From Massospora cicadina (taxonomy: Eukaryota; Entomophthoromycota; Entomophthoromycetes; Entomophthorales; Entomophthoraceae): DNA of 64,000 bases. Where the stretch lies: NCBI GenBank assembly GCA_022478985.1, contig JAKSZP010005662.1, positions 20,260-84,259 of the forward strand, given 5' to 3'. This document shows positions 34,854 to 47,915 of this stretch, piece after piece. A model generated the notes under the pieces. The model did not search any database and was not told where the DNA came from. It saw only the letters and a program-made list of their open reading frames with translations. The translations under genes were made by a program, and so were the position numbers. Position 1 is the first letter of the stretch. Each line of letters opens with the position of its first letter.

Positions 34854-35705
34854 ATTATACAAGGGTGCTGCAACCTACGACAGGTTAGGAGTACACCTCT
34901 TAGAGAAGGCACATGTCCCTCAAAATCTTATTTTTTATGAGGCTGGCGTGGGCCAATCACAAATAGCCTTCTCTTTGTCTGTCATGATCTTATGACCCTT
35001 ACTAAACATGACATTTTACCAAGAACGTAACAATCCCGTTATACTCCAAGGAGGGTTCATGACAAACTTATATTCTAGTTTAGGCCTTTCAGAGCTTCAA
35101 TTAGAAGTGGTTCACACTCCACCAAAAACAGAATTAGATATAAAATCATACTTGAGTGTATAAAATGCCTATTTTATCGACCTACTTAAGGAGGTCCATG
35201 GCTAGAATTGCAAAAAATGCATCATATAAAACTTTTATTAGATTTAAAACTGAAAGAGGTTGACCAAGATAAAAGTTTGTCTGACAAAAAAGGACTATAA
35301 AGGATATTGGGGAAATGAGACATGGTTGAATTTGATGTAAAATAAGCCATATCTAGGCAATAAAGTAAGACTACCTTTATTGGTAGTACCATAGTTAAGT
35401 TATGCCTGAACTTGAGTTTTATAATAAAGGTGCATTTTTCAAGTATAGTAAATTTTATGTATAATGTGACTAATATACAGATTTGCAATCAAATGAAGCG
35501 ACTTTTTTTACTGATAGTATTACATGTTAATCTAATGCCACTTATGTATTGCTGCTGAACTCAACATGCAACTCCGTGGTACCAACCTGAGCATGATTGA
35601 CCTTTACCCTGCGTTTGTCAATAGTGTTTGATCATGGAGGGCAAATAACTTAATACCTTTGGCCCTAAAACTTCCTTTTTACAAATGGTTTATGCCAATA
35701 TGTCA
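34854..35705 (-). other. decayed region with possible Copia-like protease-end fragment
   Basis: The minus-strand frame 35222-35488 contains NILYSPFLSDKLLSWSTSF, close in pattern to the VLYVP-LxxNLLSVSxL segment after the protease of Copia elements. No DSGA active site is found beside it, and the rest is A+T-rich and unreadable. Could be chance. Confidence 0.3.
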
Positions 35706-35720
35706 TAAGACATGACAGAT

Positions 35721-36013
35721 TTTATATTTATTAAGGGCAAGCTGACCAGGGGACAGGCATTACTGAAAGAGAGAAAGAAAGAATTAGTATGAAAGCTGAG
35801 CAGGGTCAACTCTGTCAAAGAAGTTTTTCCACCTCCAGATTAGGACTCAGATTTTTCTGGTTATGTCATGGGTAAGGCTTTTGTGTTATTAGACCTACTA
35901 ACCGCCAATAGCTTCCTTCATCTGGCACCCCGATTAATGCATGAAGGGTGGGAATTGAACCTGCAACCTTCAGGTTGGTAAGAGTACACCCTACCAACTC
36001 ACCTTCTACCCCC
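35721..36013 (-). mobile_element. SINE-2: tRNA-derived SINE
   Basis: Exact 15-bp duplication TAAGACATGACAGAT (35706-35720, 36014-36028). On the minus strand the head carries GGTTCAATTCCCACC (B-box with one change). The rest aligns with SINE-3 to the tail CCTGTCCCCTGGTCAGCTTG and an A/T-rich end. 293 bp. CpG sites of SINE-3 appear here mostly as TG or CA. Confidence 0.9.
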
Positions 36014-36028
36014 TAAGACATGACAGAT

Positions 36029-36900
36029 AAGAAACTTAAAAAGGGAATCATATTTAGACTTATGAAACTGTTTATATCATGAGTTACAGGCCCAGACGTC
36101 CTGCAATTGGTCTACCATGAAATATTTAATATCTGCTGTGGTATCCACCTTCTATATCAATCTCCAACTTTTGTTGTTTTTTGAGATGGTAAAGCAAAGT
36201 TACAATTCAATCCTTTAGTATTATAGTGCATTTTGGATCTTCCCAGTCCTGAAGCACGTCATATATACTCAGTAATACATCCTCACCCTCATATCATGCA
36301 GTCAGTTGGGATGCAAAGACTTATAAAAAAAGGATTTTCTGTAATAATTGTGGCATTTATATTTAGTAAGAAGATTAGTATTGCGAGAAGCAATTGAGTC
36401 AAAAAAGGAAAGTTAGCTTATGGAAAGAGGTTACAAATTCTGACTACTCTCAAGTGCCTCAACATCTAACTAAAAATTATTTGAAGCCTAAATGACTCAT
36501 ACTATTGACTCCTAATGATATAGTTTTCCCTGAAGTTTAGTAAAAAAAGTTATAATTCCAACTTTTTTTGTACTTTGAGAAAGTAGACCATTACTTAAAA
36601 GCTCTCCTTCAAAAATCATTTCATCCACATCTAATATCATTTGACACTGTATTAGAGGTGATGGCAAATAAAATGAAGGTCTTGTATATATAAGAATCTC
36701 GTGAACAACAAACACAATATCTTTAAGTCTTATGAAATGGATATTACACCTGACTTAAATATATCATCTATTATAGACTACTAAGCTTACATTAACTAGT
36801 CCATTGTTGCTTATTCCTCGCCTTAAATCTAATATACAGCCCTTTTATTGTCCTCTCCAGCTACTGTATTAAATAGCTATAGCTATGGCCTCCTCATAGC
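36029..36900. other. A+T-rich sequence, nothing recognised
   Basis: Short frames only (for example 36512-36715, minus, 67 codons). No family match by eye. Confidence 0.3.
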
Positions 36901-39900
36901 ACCCAATTCCTGGTCTAGTTTAAGATATATAAGTCATAAGGATAAAACTTCTCTATATTAGGTTATAGCTCCCCTTCATCTTATAGATCCTTTCAAAAAA
37001 GAAGGGATAATTAAAGCACTAAACTTAATGTTGGAGTATACTCAAGTCATTTGGGCAACTCATTATCTAGATATAAGGTAGAAATCACCTTACCCTCACA
37101 TATTATCAAAACTGGAAAAGGGATACCATTTCTTCTGACTAATAAGGTCATCATTCCCAAATACTCAAGTTCTAGTAGAAACTCAGATCTAAATTGCCAT
37201 GCCCACCACTCATCTACCACAAATTTCTGAGGATGTTAATCTATTATTTTAAAGGCACTGACTTTCTTTGGGTTTCTTGATCCTAAAATTAAGATCTCAT
37301 TATTCTTAGACAATCTCACTAATTAAATCAAGGATTTAGTGAAACTATCCCATAGCCTACATGTAACCCTTACCAATTGAGCAGGCCAAGTTCATATCTT
37401 GGTGTGTAACTTTATTAACCTAGCCTAGAAAAGACCTCCATTATTGGCTAATTAAAAAATAAGGTTGGAAACACCCTTACTTCCAGATAGAAGTGGATGG
37501 CGGATTCTTTTATAAATATACAATTATAAACTTTTTCTAAGGTCGTGATGATTTTAATATAATGAAAGGGTACATCATAAAGTTCAAATAGGCGATTCAT
37601 AAATTATATGAGCTAATCCTTGCTAAAAAGTTTTAGGTCAAGGAAGATCAATTAACCTAAAAATTAAAGCAACTGATGGAAGATGATCTTTGAAACCCAC
37701 ACTGAGCCTGTGGGCCAAACTACTACTCCAAGTTTGAAGTAGTGGATGGAGGTCATTAATTAATGATGCATTATAGTTTCCTGAACACAATAACCTTAAG
37801 TTCAGGTACCCCTTTCTTGAATTGATGAATCACTTTATCTAATGGTAGTATTTTAATCTTTTTTTGCTGTGGAATTAATCATTGATTACTAGAAAATTGA
37901 TCTTTTCCCTGAGGATAGAGAGGAGTGTATGCTAATATTTATCAAATGGTTATTTGAACCCACTCAAATGCTTGAGAATCATATAATGCCCCTTTGACCT
38001 TCCAACAGGCAATGGATGAATTGTCAGGGAGTATCAAAATATCTTGCCTATTGGTCTTTTTTCAATGATGTTACACTTTATTTCCAGTATTTTGAAAAAC
38101 ACCTGGAGCATCTATGGGAATTCTAAAACAAATTTTAACTGGTTCCATAAAATTTGAACCTTCTATATATAACTTTTTTAAGAAAGTGGGATTTACTAGT
38201 CCATAAAGATTTCAAAAAACTATATCCATCTCTTATTAAAGGTACAGTATATAGAAGAAGTACCAGCCTGATATTCTACAAGACGTATAGATATCCTTTG
38301 TGATGGTCATTTATTGGCAATGTATCCCTCATTTTTCTGAGCTGGCTGAGCCCTTCGTTCGCCTACTTCAAAAATCTCTTTCACTTGTGGAGATATCTCA
38401 ACAACAAGCCTTTAATTTAATAAAAATATAAATCTATAATGGCTTTTACTTTGAAAGATACAGAGTATGATAGTTATTTTCATTAATAACACAGGAGTGA
38501 CATTGCAATTAGAATTAACCCTATCTCAACTAAACTTAAATTAATCTAATCATCTCATTGATACAACTGTATGACCCTAACCAAGTCTGAGAGTTTGTAG
38601 CGGTAAGAGCTAAAGTTTTAATTTTTTGACTAACAATCTTTCACCCTCACCAATATGAAACTAATTTACCATTGTGGCCAACCATGCCTCTCTCAAATGG
38701 TAACAGCAATTAAAAATTACAATAGATTTTTTTGGCGGGCACTCAAATCACAATGCTGCGATTTTTTCATAATTTGAAAGGGGCTATCTATGAAAATACT
38801 AGTAATTTGTCCCTGTTACATATTTAGGCCCTATAAACTCATGAAGAAGATTGGATTCTAAAGCTTGATTGGAAGATTGGAGATCTGGAGTTGAGAAGAG
38901 CCCAAAATACATAATAAATTGAGTCTGATGAATTGTCAAACACAATAGAAGAGGGGTTGTGATAAGTACTTTTTGGATGTTATGGCTACCATATGTACAT
39001 CAATCATCACAAACTTCAACTATCATGGAATGCATACTACCGTTGCCTATGGCACCACAGGAAAAGACCTTTGATGGCTGAAAGGTCAATGCTATTTAAA
39101 TTTATGAAAAATTTAATCTAAGATGTCTTTGACTCCTGTCTTATATTTGTACCAAAAATGGAATTCTCAAACCATTATTTCAGTACCCAGTGATAGGACC
39201 AGCCTCACCATTTGCCATTGTTATTAATTAATAATTAAGACATAACTAACTGCAATGTATGGCCATTGATACATTTTTATTGCTGTAGATAAAACTACAA
39301 ACGATTAAGAGCCACTTTTTTGGTCACTGCAACAGCCAAAACTACCACCACCTTTTTACTTAAAAAGTCTTCACGTGTCATGGTAGCCCAAAAAGTTCTA
39401 CTGTTTCTTATTGTAAAGTGTGCCTTGAAAAGATACTAATTCTTAATTCAGAGATGAGTACCTACCAAGCTTTTACTGCCCCTTGTCATATCGCTGACAA
39501 TGGATTGGTGGAATGTGAAAATCGTACATGAATTTTAATGCTACTTAATTTAGCCTATTCTGACCCTTAAATTAAAAATGAGTACCTCTCTTGAGGACCA
39601 ATGGTTTTTATGGATAGCTAACACCAAATTGTTAAATTTTCTAGTTTAAAGCTCTTTTATGGCCGTGATCAAATGCTACCATTCAGTATTTAGTCCATAC
39701 ATGATATGTTAACAACTGGCACTGCTGACTTAGCTATTAAAAAAGAGAAGACAAACATTATTAAGTTACAGGCACTTTTAAAAGAAATCCTTAGGCGAAA
39801 CTAGTAGAAAAAAACTGGACAAAAAAACTATAAAATTCTTTGTTTTTAATTATATATGTATATAGGAGATCTAGTTCTTTTTTGTCATTGACCTTAAGGA
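36900..39900 (+). mobile_element. gypsy H: heavily decayed gypsy pol
   Basis: Plus-strand gypsy pol is readable only across many stops and frameshifts. RT: FQQAMDEL (about 38000) and YFEKHLEHLWEF (about 38088-38122). Connection domain: FLGMVIYWQ and IPHFSELAEPFVRLLQKS (about 38295-38380) followed by QQQAFNLIK. RNase H: LKITxGRFLRWAL-like and ENTSxLSRLHI-like pieces near 38700-38825. Integrase: TATAKTTTTFLLKK and VFTCHGSPK (about 39330-39395). LTRs were not found. Far more decayed than C or B, so probably the oldest gypsy here. Confidence 0.6.
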
Positions 39901-41490
39901 GGAGTACTTAAGCTTGACGTCTTCTGGTATGTGCATTATCAAGTAATTTATTGGCGTGATCCAAGGTATTCATAGCTTCAGTAAAAAAGGGATCATCAAC
40001 AACTAAGTCCATAGAAGGTCCTTCAAATCTTTTTACCCCACAGCAAGACCTAGAGACATTGTCAGGAAAGCTGAAGATTGAGTCAATTTAAATAAAAGCC
40101 AAGTTGGAGAAAAGCTAACCATAAATGGAGAATTCTGTCAACTGAATAATCCATTGATTAACTTAAATATCAATGATACAATGACATTAGTTCTGGAAAA
40201 ATTCCAGTTAAATAGAAGTTTTTGGTAACATCCCAAAAAATGGCAAATCTCTCTTGAGAATTATTAAATCTTTGCCTCACAAAAGGCATGACACCTAGAA
40301 AAAAGTGGCTTGGCTAACATATAATTCTAATTTTTAATTGATAAATCACGTAATGTTAAATATTAACTAGTTTCACTATCGCTAAGTCAAACTATTCTTA
40401 TAATAAGCAAGGTCTACAAGAAGAGCACTGCAAGCCAAAAGACTAATAATCTTGTTTCCTTCAAAAGACCAAATCTTTATTGGGACCATATAGTACTAAA
40501 AAAAGACCAAATCTTTATCTTCAGATCAGAAATTCCATACAAAAGCCAAATCAGAAGCCTTTATGTCTTCACCCTTTTCCCTTTGACTGTGGAGTGGAGT
40601 GTGAGGTGAATTCTTTATTTTAAGATCAACAGCATATTGACAAGCGTTGTGGTTGGATATGTATCAAAAGCTTATGCTAAACTTTGATGGGACTATACAT
40701 GAAACATTTTTAGTGTATTCTATAGGGCATCTGAATAACGTTGCATTCATGGTCATAACTTTGTTTTAATAAGTATCTTTAGTAATGTTGCTGTTGATGG
40801 GGTTGATTTCTATTATGGTGGTAACACGCTTAAATCTATAGGTGTTTTTGGTAGTGTTGTAAGTGGCACAGACATATGCTGAGGTAGAAGTAAGACATAA
40901 GCTTAGATTATTGTGCTTTCTGAGTGCTGAAAACTTGATTCCTAGTAAACGTGAGAATAAAAAGAATTATCTTAGTAATTCTGGGTAATTTTGTTGTCTG
41001 AGAGTTTCCTGCATCAGAAGGAAAACCCGTACTCTTTGTAGGAAGGAAATAGTACTAATTTGTTTGCATTAATACAATTGTTGGCTTCATCATCTGAATC
41101 TGACCCATATAAATTATATTTTTTGTTTTAATATTTAGTCAGGATTCTGAGCTTTGAGGCATCTCAGCCTTAGAACAGTCAGTACCTAATTATGAATCTT
41201 CAGTGCTTCTTCTTAGTCAAAATAAACTTTTTAGTAAGGGACTTCAAGGCTTTGTGGGAACAATAGTTCTGCTGCTTTGAGTTGTCTGACCAACATTAGC
41301 TTCCTGAAACTATATTAATTCATTTGAGATTGTAAAAGGGGTTTCAACTATTCAATGTTAGTGAAAAACTTAAACTTTCAGTAGAGAAAAGTAATTGTTT
41401 TGTTACCAAAGATTGATAAGATTGGTGAGTTAGAAAAGTGGTTTCAAGTGAAGGTGGCTTAATTAGTCAAATTTAAAATATAAATCATCA
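39900..41490. other. A+T-rich non-coding sequence
   Basis: No frame or element recognised except the 20-bp micro-insertion at 40481. 40600-41200 is T- and G-rich on the plus strand. Confidence 0.3.
40481..40500 (+). mobile_element. 20-bp micro-insertion, LINE 3' tail footprint
   Basis: TGGGACCATATAGTACTAAA lies between two perfect 18-bp copies of AAAAGACCAAATCTTTAT (40463-40480, 40501-40518). It is the shortest of three such inserts, all ending in TAGTxCTAAAA. Confidence 0.85.
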
Positions 41491-42110
41491 GATGGACTCA
41501 GATAGGGAAAGTGAATTCACTAAACCATTGAGAATATTTGTCTTGGCTAGTCTAGAGCAAAAAATAAAATTTCAGCGGGCTTCAATGAGGGAAAGTGATT
41601 TTGGTTGACCAGTGAGCACATTTTTCTTTACTATTCCAAAACATTCTCATAACGACTGTGGTTCTTAGTCTGTTTATTGTAAATTTTCTCCATTATATAT
41701 TGACTATAGTGGATAAAGTTGGGTACAGCTTGGTAAAGGCATCCAACTAGTTGTGCCTGAGTAAACTGTCAGAATAAGTTGCTTTGGAAAATATATACCT
41801 TTATTGTGAGGCATTTGCCTCAGTGTGTCTAAGTAAACCTTCAGAACATTAAAGGGCCTTGAAGAGGAAAGTTATTTTGCTTTTGGGTGCAATTGGCTTG
41901 GAATATCCAAGTGAATTAGCAGAACAGCAGAGGGACTCAGTGATATAGTGTTTTTGGTCAAGGGAGCACTTTCTTGGTATATATATGTCCTTTTTTTACA
42001 CCAGGACCTGTAAGGATACATGAATAATTTAGAGGCATTTGGCTTATCGTGTACAAGTAATTCATTAGAACAGCTAGTGCCTCAGCAGGGTGTTTTTAAA
42101 GTTCAATCAG
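41490..42110. repeat. degenerate tandem array, unit about 80 bp
   Basis: A loose repeat recurs at about 41493, 41578, 41852 and 41932: a GGGACTCAGTGA-like start, GGGAAAGTGATTTTGG-like middle, GAGCACATTTTTCTT-like part and a CCAAGTGAAT...AGAACAGC-like end. The last two units are about 80 bp apart (AGGGCCTTGAAGAGGAAAGT; AGGGACTCAGTGATATAGTG). No unit stays open as protein. Strong drift makes copy number uncertain. Confidence 0.5.
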
Positions 42111-42389
42111 CAGTATATACAATTTTTTATAATTTAAATTTCTCTTAATGGTCTTTGGAGGTGATAGCAAGATCACGGGGTTTTATTTGCTGCCTACTAT
42201 GAAAAGCACTTCTGTATATTAATACATGGAGTCAGTAAAATGGGAGGACTAATTAGGATTGGATGACAGGTGGTGTTATTCTTAGATCTGATACAATCAT
42301 TCCTTTCAATGGTTGATGGCATTATGGATTTTTTTCAAGCAGTTTGGAATTTTATGTCACAAGTTTTTCTTCTAATCTTATTTATTTTA

Positions 42390-42725
42390 GGAAGGTCAAC
42401 CAGGGGATTGTCATGGTTGAATGACTTGATAGTAGGCATCAACCCAAAGGATAAGTCTGGGCGGCAGGAGTCCCAGAAGGTGAAACTTCAGGCCCTCCCT
42501 GACTTCTAGCACACCTTAGACCAACGCTGGGTACAAGCTAAATATGCCCAGGTTGGTACTAGTGAGGTGCAAAATGCCCAGCCCCTTGTATCGGCCCAGG
42601 CATTAAAATGGTCAAGCTATTTAATTAACGAAGATGATTTGATTCAGTTGATTGGGGAACGGGGTTTGAAACCCATTCCAGTTACAAAATTATGCATTAA
42701 GTTAGAGTACAACTTCAATTGATTA
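42390..42725 (+). pseudogene. fragment of the gypsy gag-protease spacer domain
   Basis: WLNDLIVGINPKDKSG, KVKLQALPDF, TLDQRWVQAKYAQVG, NAQPLVSAQALK and LIQLIGERGLKPIPVTKL align without gaps with the minus-strand segment 59889-60200 of gypsy B. One stop (after LPDF, 42507-42509) splits it. It is an isolated piece of a gypsy B relative with no gag or pol attached, lying just before LINE-4. Confidence 0.65.
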
Positions 42726-43239
42726 CTCAAGTGAAGACAGTTTCAGTGTATTCTACCAATTTGGATGGATGCGTTTGCCTATTGGAGCGTCAAGGCTTGT
42801 GCCCACTTCTGCAGACCCAGAATTACCCCAACAATGTTTAAATATGGTTTTCATGACCAACATTCCTTGTTGGTTGACTTTCTCACAATAAACTTTCCAG
42901 TGTTATTTACGTTTTATTTATGGTTCCTTGGGCGAACCTGGGTGCGGACCTCTTCAAGGAGGTTTTCAACTACGTTGGCCACTACATACCATCACAAATA
43001 ACAAAAGTTTCAGTGCTCCCTTGAGCTTCTCAGGTCCCCTCCAGATCGAGGCACCCAAGCCTCCTAGCATCGAGTTACATTTGATTATGGACTCCCCTTT
43101 GGGGTCCACACAAGTTTTGTTGTTTCTCGCTTACCTGATATTGTATACCGCGCTCTACACCCTTGCCTTGGGTCCCTTCTGTACTGGCACCCTTCGTGGT
43201 GCCCAGTTTCCCATTCTTTTGACGGCTAGTTCCTAAACA

Positions 43240-46200
43240 ATGTGGATTTGCATCCCACACCACCTTTCTGGTAATGAGAGAGTTACAGATACTCTATTGA
43301 CAGGGATGTACACTTCTGATATAATGGGGATAGTATAATAACAAAAGTGAATAAGGACACCCCATAGGGTTCATAGATCCTCCCATTTTCTCCAGGATCA
43401 CCAAGTTTAGGACGATAGGGGGTATTTATGCTAACTTATCCTTGGATGCAGCATGAGTGAAGGAATGAGTCAATATTTAAGAGCCATATGGGAACTATGA
43501 ATTGATTATCATTATGTTGCGTGGGGTCATGTTTCAAAACAGCCATACTTGAAAAAGTTCCAATATATGGTAGTGAAAATGATTGATGACTTCTTGGAGG
43601 GTAGGCGTTGCTTCTGTAAATGAATCCAATACTATAGTATGGATTGTTCATAGTGCTATTGCTACTAACGCCTGTAAGGCTGGATCTATAGGTGACTACA
43701 TGTTGAGAGCAAACATGTTCCTAGCCAAACTAAATGATTGTCCATTGTCTTGACAGAATAGGCGCATGACCTCTTTCCAGATAGCTACCAATTTTAAACA
43801 TTGTTCTAGGCTGTGTACTAAGCTTCCATATTATTCACATATTGTTCATGATGAGTGGGCAGCGTTTAATCCTTCTGCTATGCAATACTCTCTAAGCATG
43901 CATCTCCATACATATGCGCATACCCTTGTTTATAGTAGTGAGTGGTGTGTATCTCCATACCATTCTTTGGGTCTCCAGGCTTTATGATATGTCTATATGA
44001 TCCAGGAAATTAATCCTGGCAATGTTACTCGGATTTCAGTTTATTTTATTATCTGTAATTATATGGCCATTAACTTCCTGTCTGTGAGTTAGACTTGGGA
44101 AACCTTGTTGACTGATCTGGCCACATATGTGGATCTTCCATACTGATTTCTCATGGCTAAAAGTATTTGTTTAAAGTGTACAGGAGTACCATGCGGTCCT
44201 GCAGCAGTTGGGTGAGATGCTTTTACTTAATCAATGAGTTTGGATGATCTGGATTTCTTAATCAGAGTGCTTGTGTAAAATTATATCTTCCTGCTCTAGC
44301 CTAATGTATGTCTATAAAGTTTGGACTAGTCACTTGAGCTATCCAGGATCCTAGTATATGGGCCGATTGCTCTACGTGATTAGATAGCCATATACCCCCA
44401 TTCCTCCGAGGGCCAAATAGAGTTTCAAGGCGCACAGGGGCTTTATGGTTGGACCAAAGCCATCCCTGTATTAAGACAAACATTGTGTTAAAAAAGGACA
44501 GTGAGAAAGCAATTGTATGGGCCGTAAATTATATGATTGATAAAATCATGGAATTGGCTTTCATAACTTGTCCTTTTAGACCTGTTTGATGTCCATTCAA
44601 GGAAGCTTGTGTTTTGTTATTTTATATAGGTGTTGATTTTCCATCATGATGTTGGCGTAACCCCCTGCCAACCATATCTTCAAGTGGCGGACAGATCCAG
44701 CTTCCAGCTTGGTAGTGAAGGGAAGTTACAGTAGGTAATTAATGATCTTCGCCTCCTATGTCTGGTGAGGTGCCTTGATGTTGTATTGGTCTGCTGACCC
44801 ATCTGAATGGCGTCTAATGGATCTGATTTTTTCCAGAAGTATAATTTCCGTTTTTCCAGTATTAAGTGATGCGTTGCTTATATATGAGTATTCTAGTATT
44901 ATTTTCTCTAATATGAGAGCATCCTGGTTGTAGAAATATACCCACTACACAGTCGTCAGCAAAAGCCATCATTCTGACTGGTAGTTGGCCATAGACATTG
45001 ACTCTATTGATAAGGGCATTTGTATTCCGGATTAGGGAATCAAGACTAAAATTATATAATAGAGGGCTTAGAGGGTCCCCTTGTTTGAGTCCCCTCTGTG
45101 GAAAAACTAGGTTAATTAAAAAACCTACTCCACGCACAGCCATGGTGGATGACTCTGTGAACAACATCACCCAGTTTGTAAACTTATTTGGGAGGTTAAA
45201 TATTTGAAGGCAGGCCCTGAGATAGGTCCAGTTCACCCTGTTGTATGCCTTCTGTTGGTCTAAAAAGACAAGCGCTCCAGAGGCTTAAGATAGGCAGACA
45301 TTTGTAAATGTGTGAATATTGTCTCATATGGATCTTTTTGAGACAATTATATATTGTGATGGGATATCACATCAGTTGCAATTTCCCCTGATTGATTGGC
45401 CATAATTTTTGTGAATATTTAATGTCAGTATTAGTTAGGGAGATTGGGCACCAATTGGATAGGTTTAGTCTATCTCCTTTTTTGAATAGAGTGACAGTGT
45501 ATGCTTCTTTGCCTCCATGTAGAAGGCATGTTTCCATAATGCACTTATTCATGGAAGCTAAAATCTATTAGATATGCTATAAAATATTTTTATAAAATTC
45601 ATAAGGAAGACCAGCTGGTCCAGGGCATTTCCCTTGTGGTGCACCGCGCACTGCTTCCCATAATTCCTCATAAAATATAAAGTTTATTAAATTATTGGTT
45701 TGAGATGATGTGTCAATATGTGCATTTTCATGGAATTTTCAATTTATGCTGGTTTAACTGGATCATATTTATATAAGCTTGTATAAAGCCTGTGTACTTC
45801 AGTCATAACTTTTTTGGGTGTTTCCGCTATGGATGTATCCAGTCGTCAGACCTGTATGCAGGCTACCATGTTCTTTCAGGCGTAAAATTGACAGAAAAAT
45901 AGCTTGAACAAGTTTCTCCATTTTTTAGATTCTTTACTCTTTATTGAACCCCAACATGGTTTTGGTGTTTGCGTATCAAGGTGTTTAAATGTGCAGAAAC
46001 CTCTGACCATTTAAGTCCCCATCCAGGGCTGTATCCTGTGTGTGGGACATTATTTTCCAAGTGATTAATTTCAGCCAAGGTGTGTTTATAAATGGCTGAA
46101 GATGCACTGTATCTTCTTGATATTGTATGTTTAATCAGTTCTATTGTTGATTTTTAAAATTTTCCCAGGTGTTCAGTGGGTCTGAACAAAAAAGAATTTA

Positions 46201-47379
46201 AAAGTCCCGTGTTGAGGACATTTCCTCCACCCAGGATTGAAATTCTGAGTCGGCTAAAATTTTCATGGCATATTTTGCACCACCAGGGTGCTTAAATAAT
46301 TATTTCCACATGTGTAAATGACATCAAAAAACAATCAGTGGTCAGAGAATTCGAATTTTTTAGTCTTGAAGTTATAAATTTGGTGTTGGAAAATTAGTGG
46401 CACAAGTATTAGGTCTATTCATAACATATAAATAAGTACACCGTTATGCACATGTGGGCGTGTCATATTCTTCAGGAGGGACGACCATTAAGGTAAAGGA
46501 TCATATAGCCCAAGGTGGCTTTCAATACGTGAAGTTCCACATGCCCTTGTGGTGTCTCTGTTGTGTGTGACCATTGGTCATTGTATAGGTTAATTCAGCA
46601 GTTCATGTCTCCCATGAAGAAAGTTCTTGATGGGAGATGGAGTTGTGTCAGAGCTTATAAAAACTCTTGACGCTCCATTGCACAGTTTAGTGCATACATG
46701 CTGGCTATTGTGTGCACCTCTTTGTGCCATGAGAAGGCAACGGCTAGTATTCAGCTGTCCAAAAATGAATTTTTATTAATGATTTAAAAGTTTGGTTCAC
46801 ACAAACTATCACCCCACAGCGTTGCAACTAAAACAACATTGTTGGAAGGAGCATGTTTTCCCATGTCTCCTCCTTTACCTATGAACAGTGGGTTTCCTGC
46901 ACCACCAGGATGTCCACAGGTGGGTTGCACAGGAGACTCTACTTCTTAGCCCAGGACGTTAAGGCTTTGAGTCCTGCTATGTTCAGCATCCCTATCTCTA
47001 ATGAGATAACTGGTGCGCCTCAGGAGCAGTTAGCAGGGCCCTCAGCCCTACTCCCTCACCCACATTACTAACCATTGCATCCTTGCTGCAGGTAGCATAA
47101 TTATTAGTAGGTGCTGGAATATATTCTGCCCTTTTTGTTACCATTGCATTTTCTCCTATCTGTCAGGGACTGGTGTACTACTGACCTGGTTGGGGTAGTT
47201 AACCATGAGTTAGCATAACTAAGGGGTTTAGCCCAGTATGGCAAGGACACTAGAGGTGTCCATATATAAGGAATGGTGAGTAAGCTGGTATGGGAGTTGC
47301 TTAAAGACATGGCTTTAAAAGGGGAAAGTTGGAAGGGAGTTTCTTGTGGGCTAGTGTGGTAGATTGGTATTGATAACAC
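43240..47379 (-). pseudogene. LINE-4 ORF2: endonuclease and reverse transcriptase (broken)
   Basis: Minus strand, in order: endonuclease strand NPPVDILVVQETHC (about 46895-46940), the GDMN-like and SDHW pieces (about 46600 and 46340), RT fingers VTLFKKGDRLNLSNWCPISL (about 45440-45500), LKQGDPLSPLLYNFSLDSLI (about 45035-45095), and the catalytic MAFADDCVVG with ADD at about 44955-44966. Further on, GGIWLSNHVEQSAHILGSWI (about 44325-44400) fits the thumb/connection region. The endonuclease nicks target DNA and RT primes on the nick. The core block 44862-45236 is open for 124 codons; the rest has stops. C-terminal sequence 43240-43900 (LGDPGENGRIYEPYGVSL) is probably the end of ORF2. Confidence 0.8.
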
Positions 47380-47915
47380 TTTAGCATATAATCTTAATGG
47401 TGTTTGAGTTATAGAGAATATTTTTATTGATCACAAAGATTAACCAAATGAATGCCTTGGTTTTATCTACCATCCAAATTCCTTGACTTACCTAAGCTTA
47501 ATTGATTTAAAACAGTGCACTATTCTTCTCTCAAGCTTATGGGATTGTAAATTGCATGTGATTTTAAAAGGCAGTGGGAATCATTTCAATCTCATTGTAA
47601 ATTCGTTTTGGTGCGATTAATTGACTCACCATTATTGCACTAAGGTGACTTAAATGATTATCAACCATTTTCACTACAATTATTCATTTGATATGCAGTT
47701 ATTTGATCTAACTTCATCACATAGCCTCTTGATCTTATGGATGATGTCTGTAGTCTCAGGTATTCCACTAATGTCAGGATTTACCCTGACACTATCCTGC
47801 CTTTGTTGGTTTTAATTTATCATTGTGGTGCACTTGTGTGCTCTCATTGGCCACAATTTTGTTTTGCACATCCCATTGTTGATTTTCACTCCTAATTGGG
47901 TCATACTCCACAATT

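Noticed and set aside
42380..42415. A LINE/SINE-type tail (GGTCAACCAGGGGATTGTCA) before the gypsy fragment
   Set aside because: It resembles the SINE tail in reverse, but the flanking sequence aligns with gypsy B across this point, so the likeness is probably accidental.
42765..43236. Overlapping frames of 78 and 102 codons as a possible host gene
   Set aside because: Hydrophobic, frame-shifting, beside the LINE-4 3' end and without any family motif. Likely antisense LINE 3' sequence.
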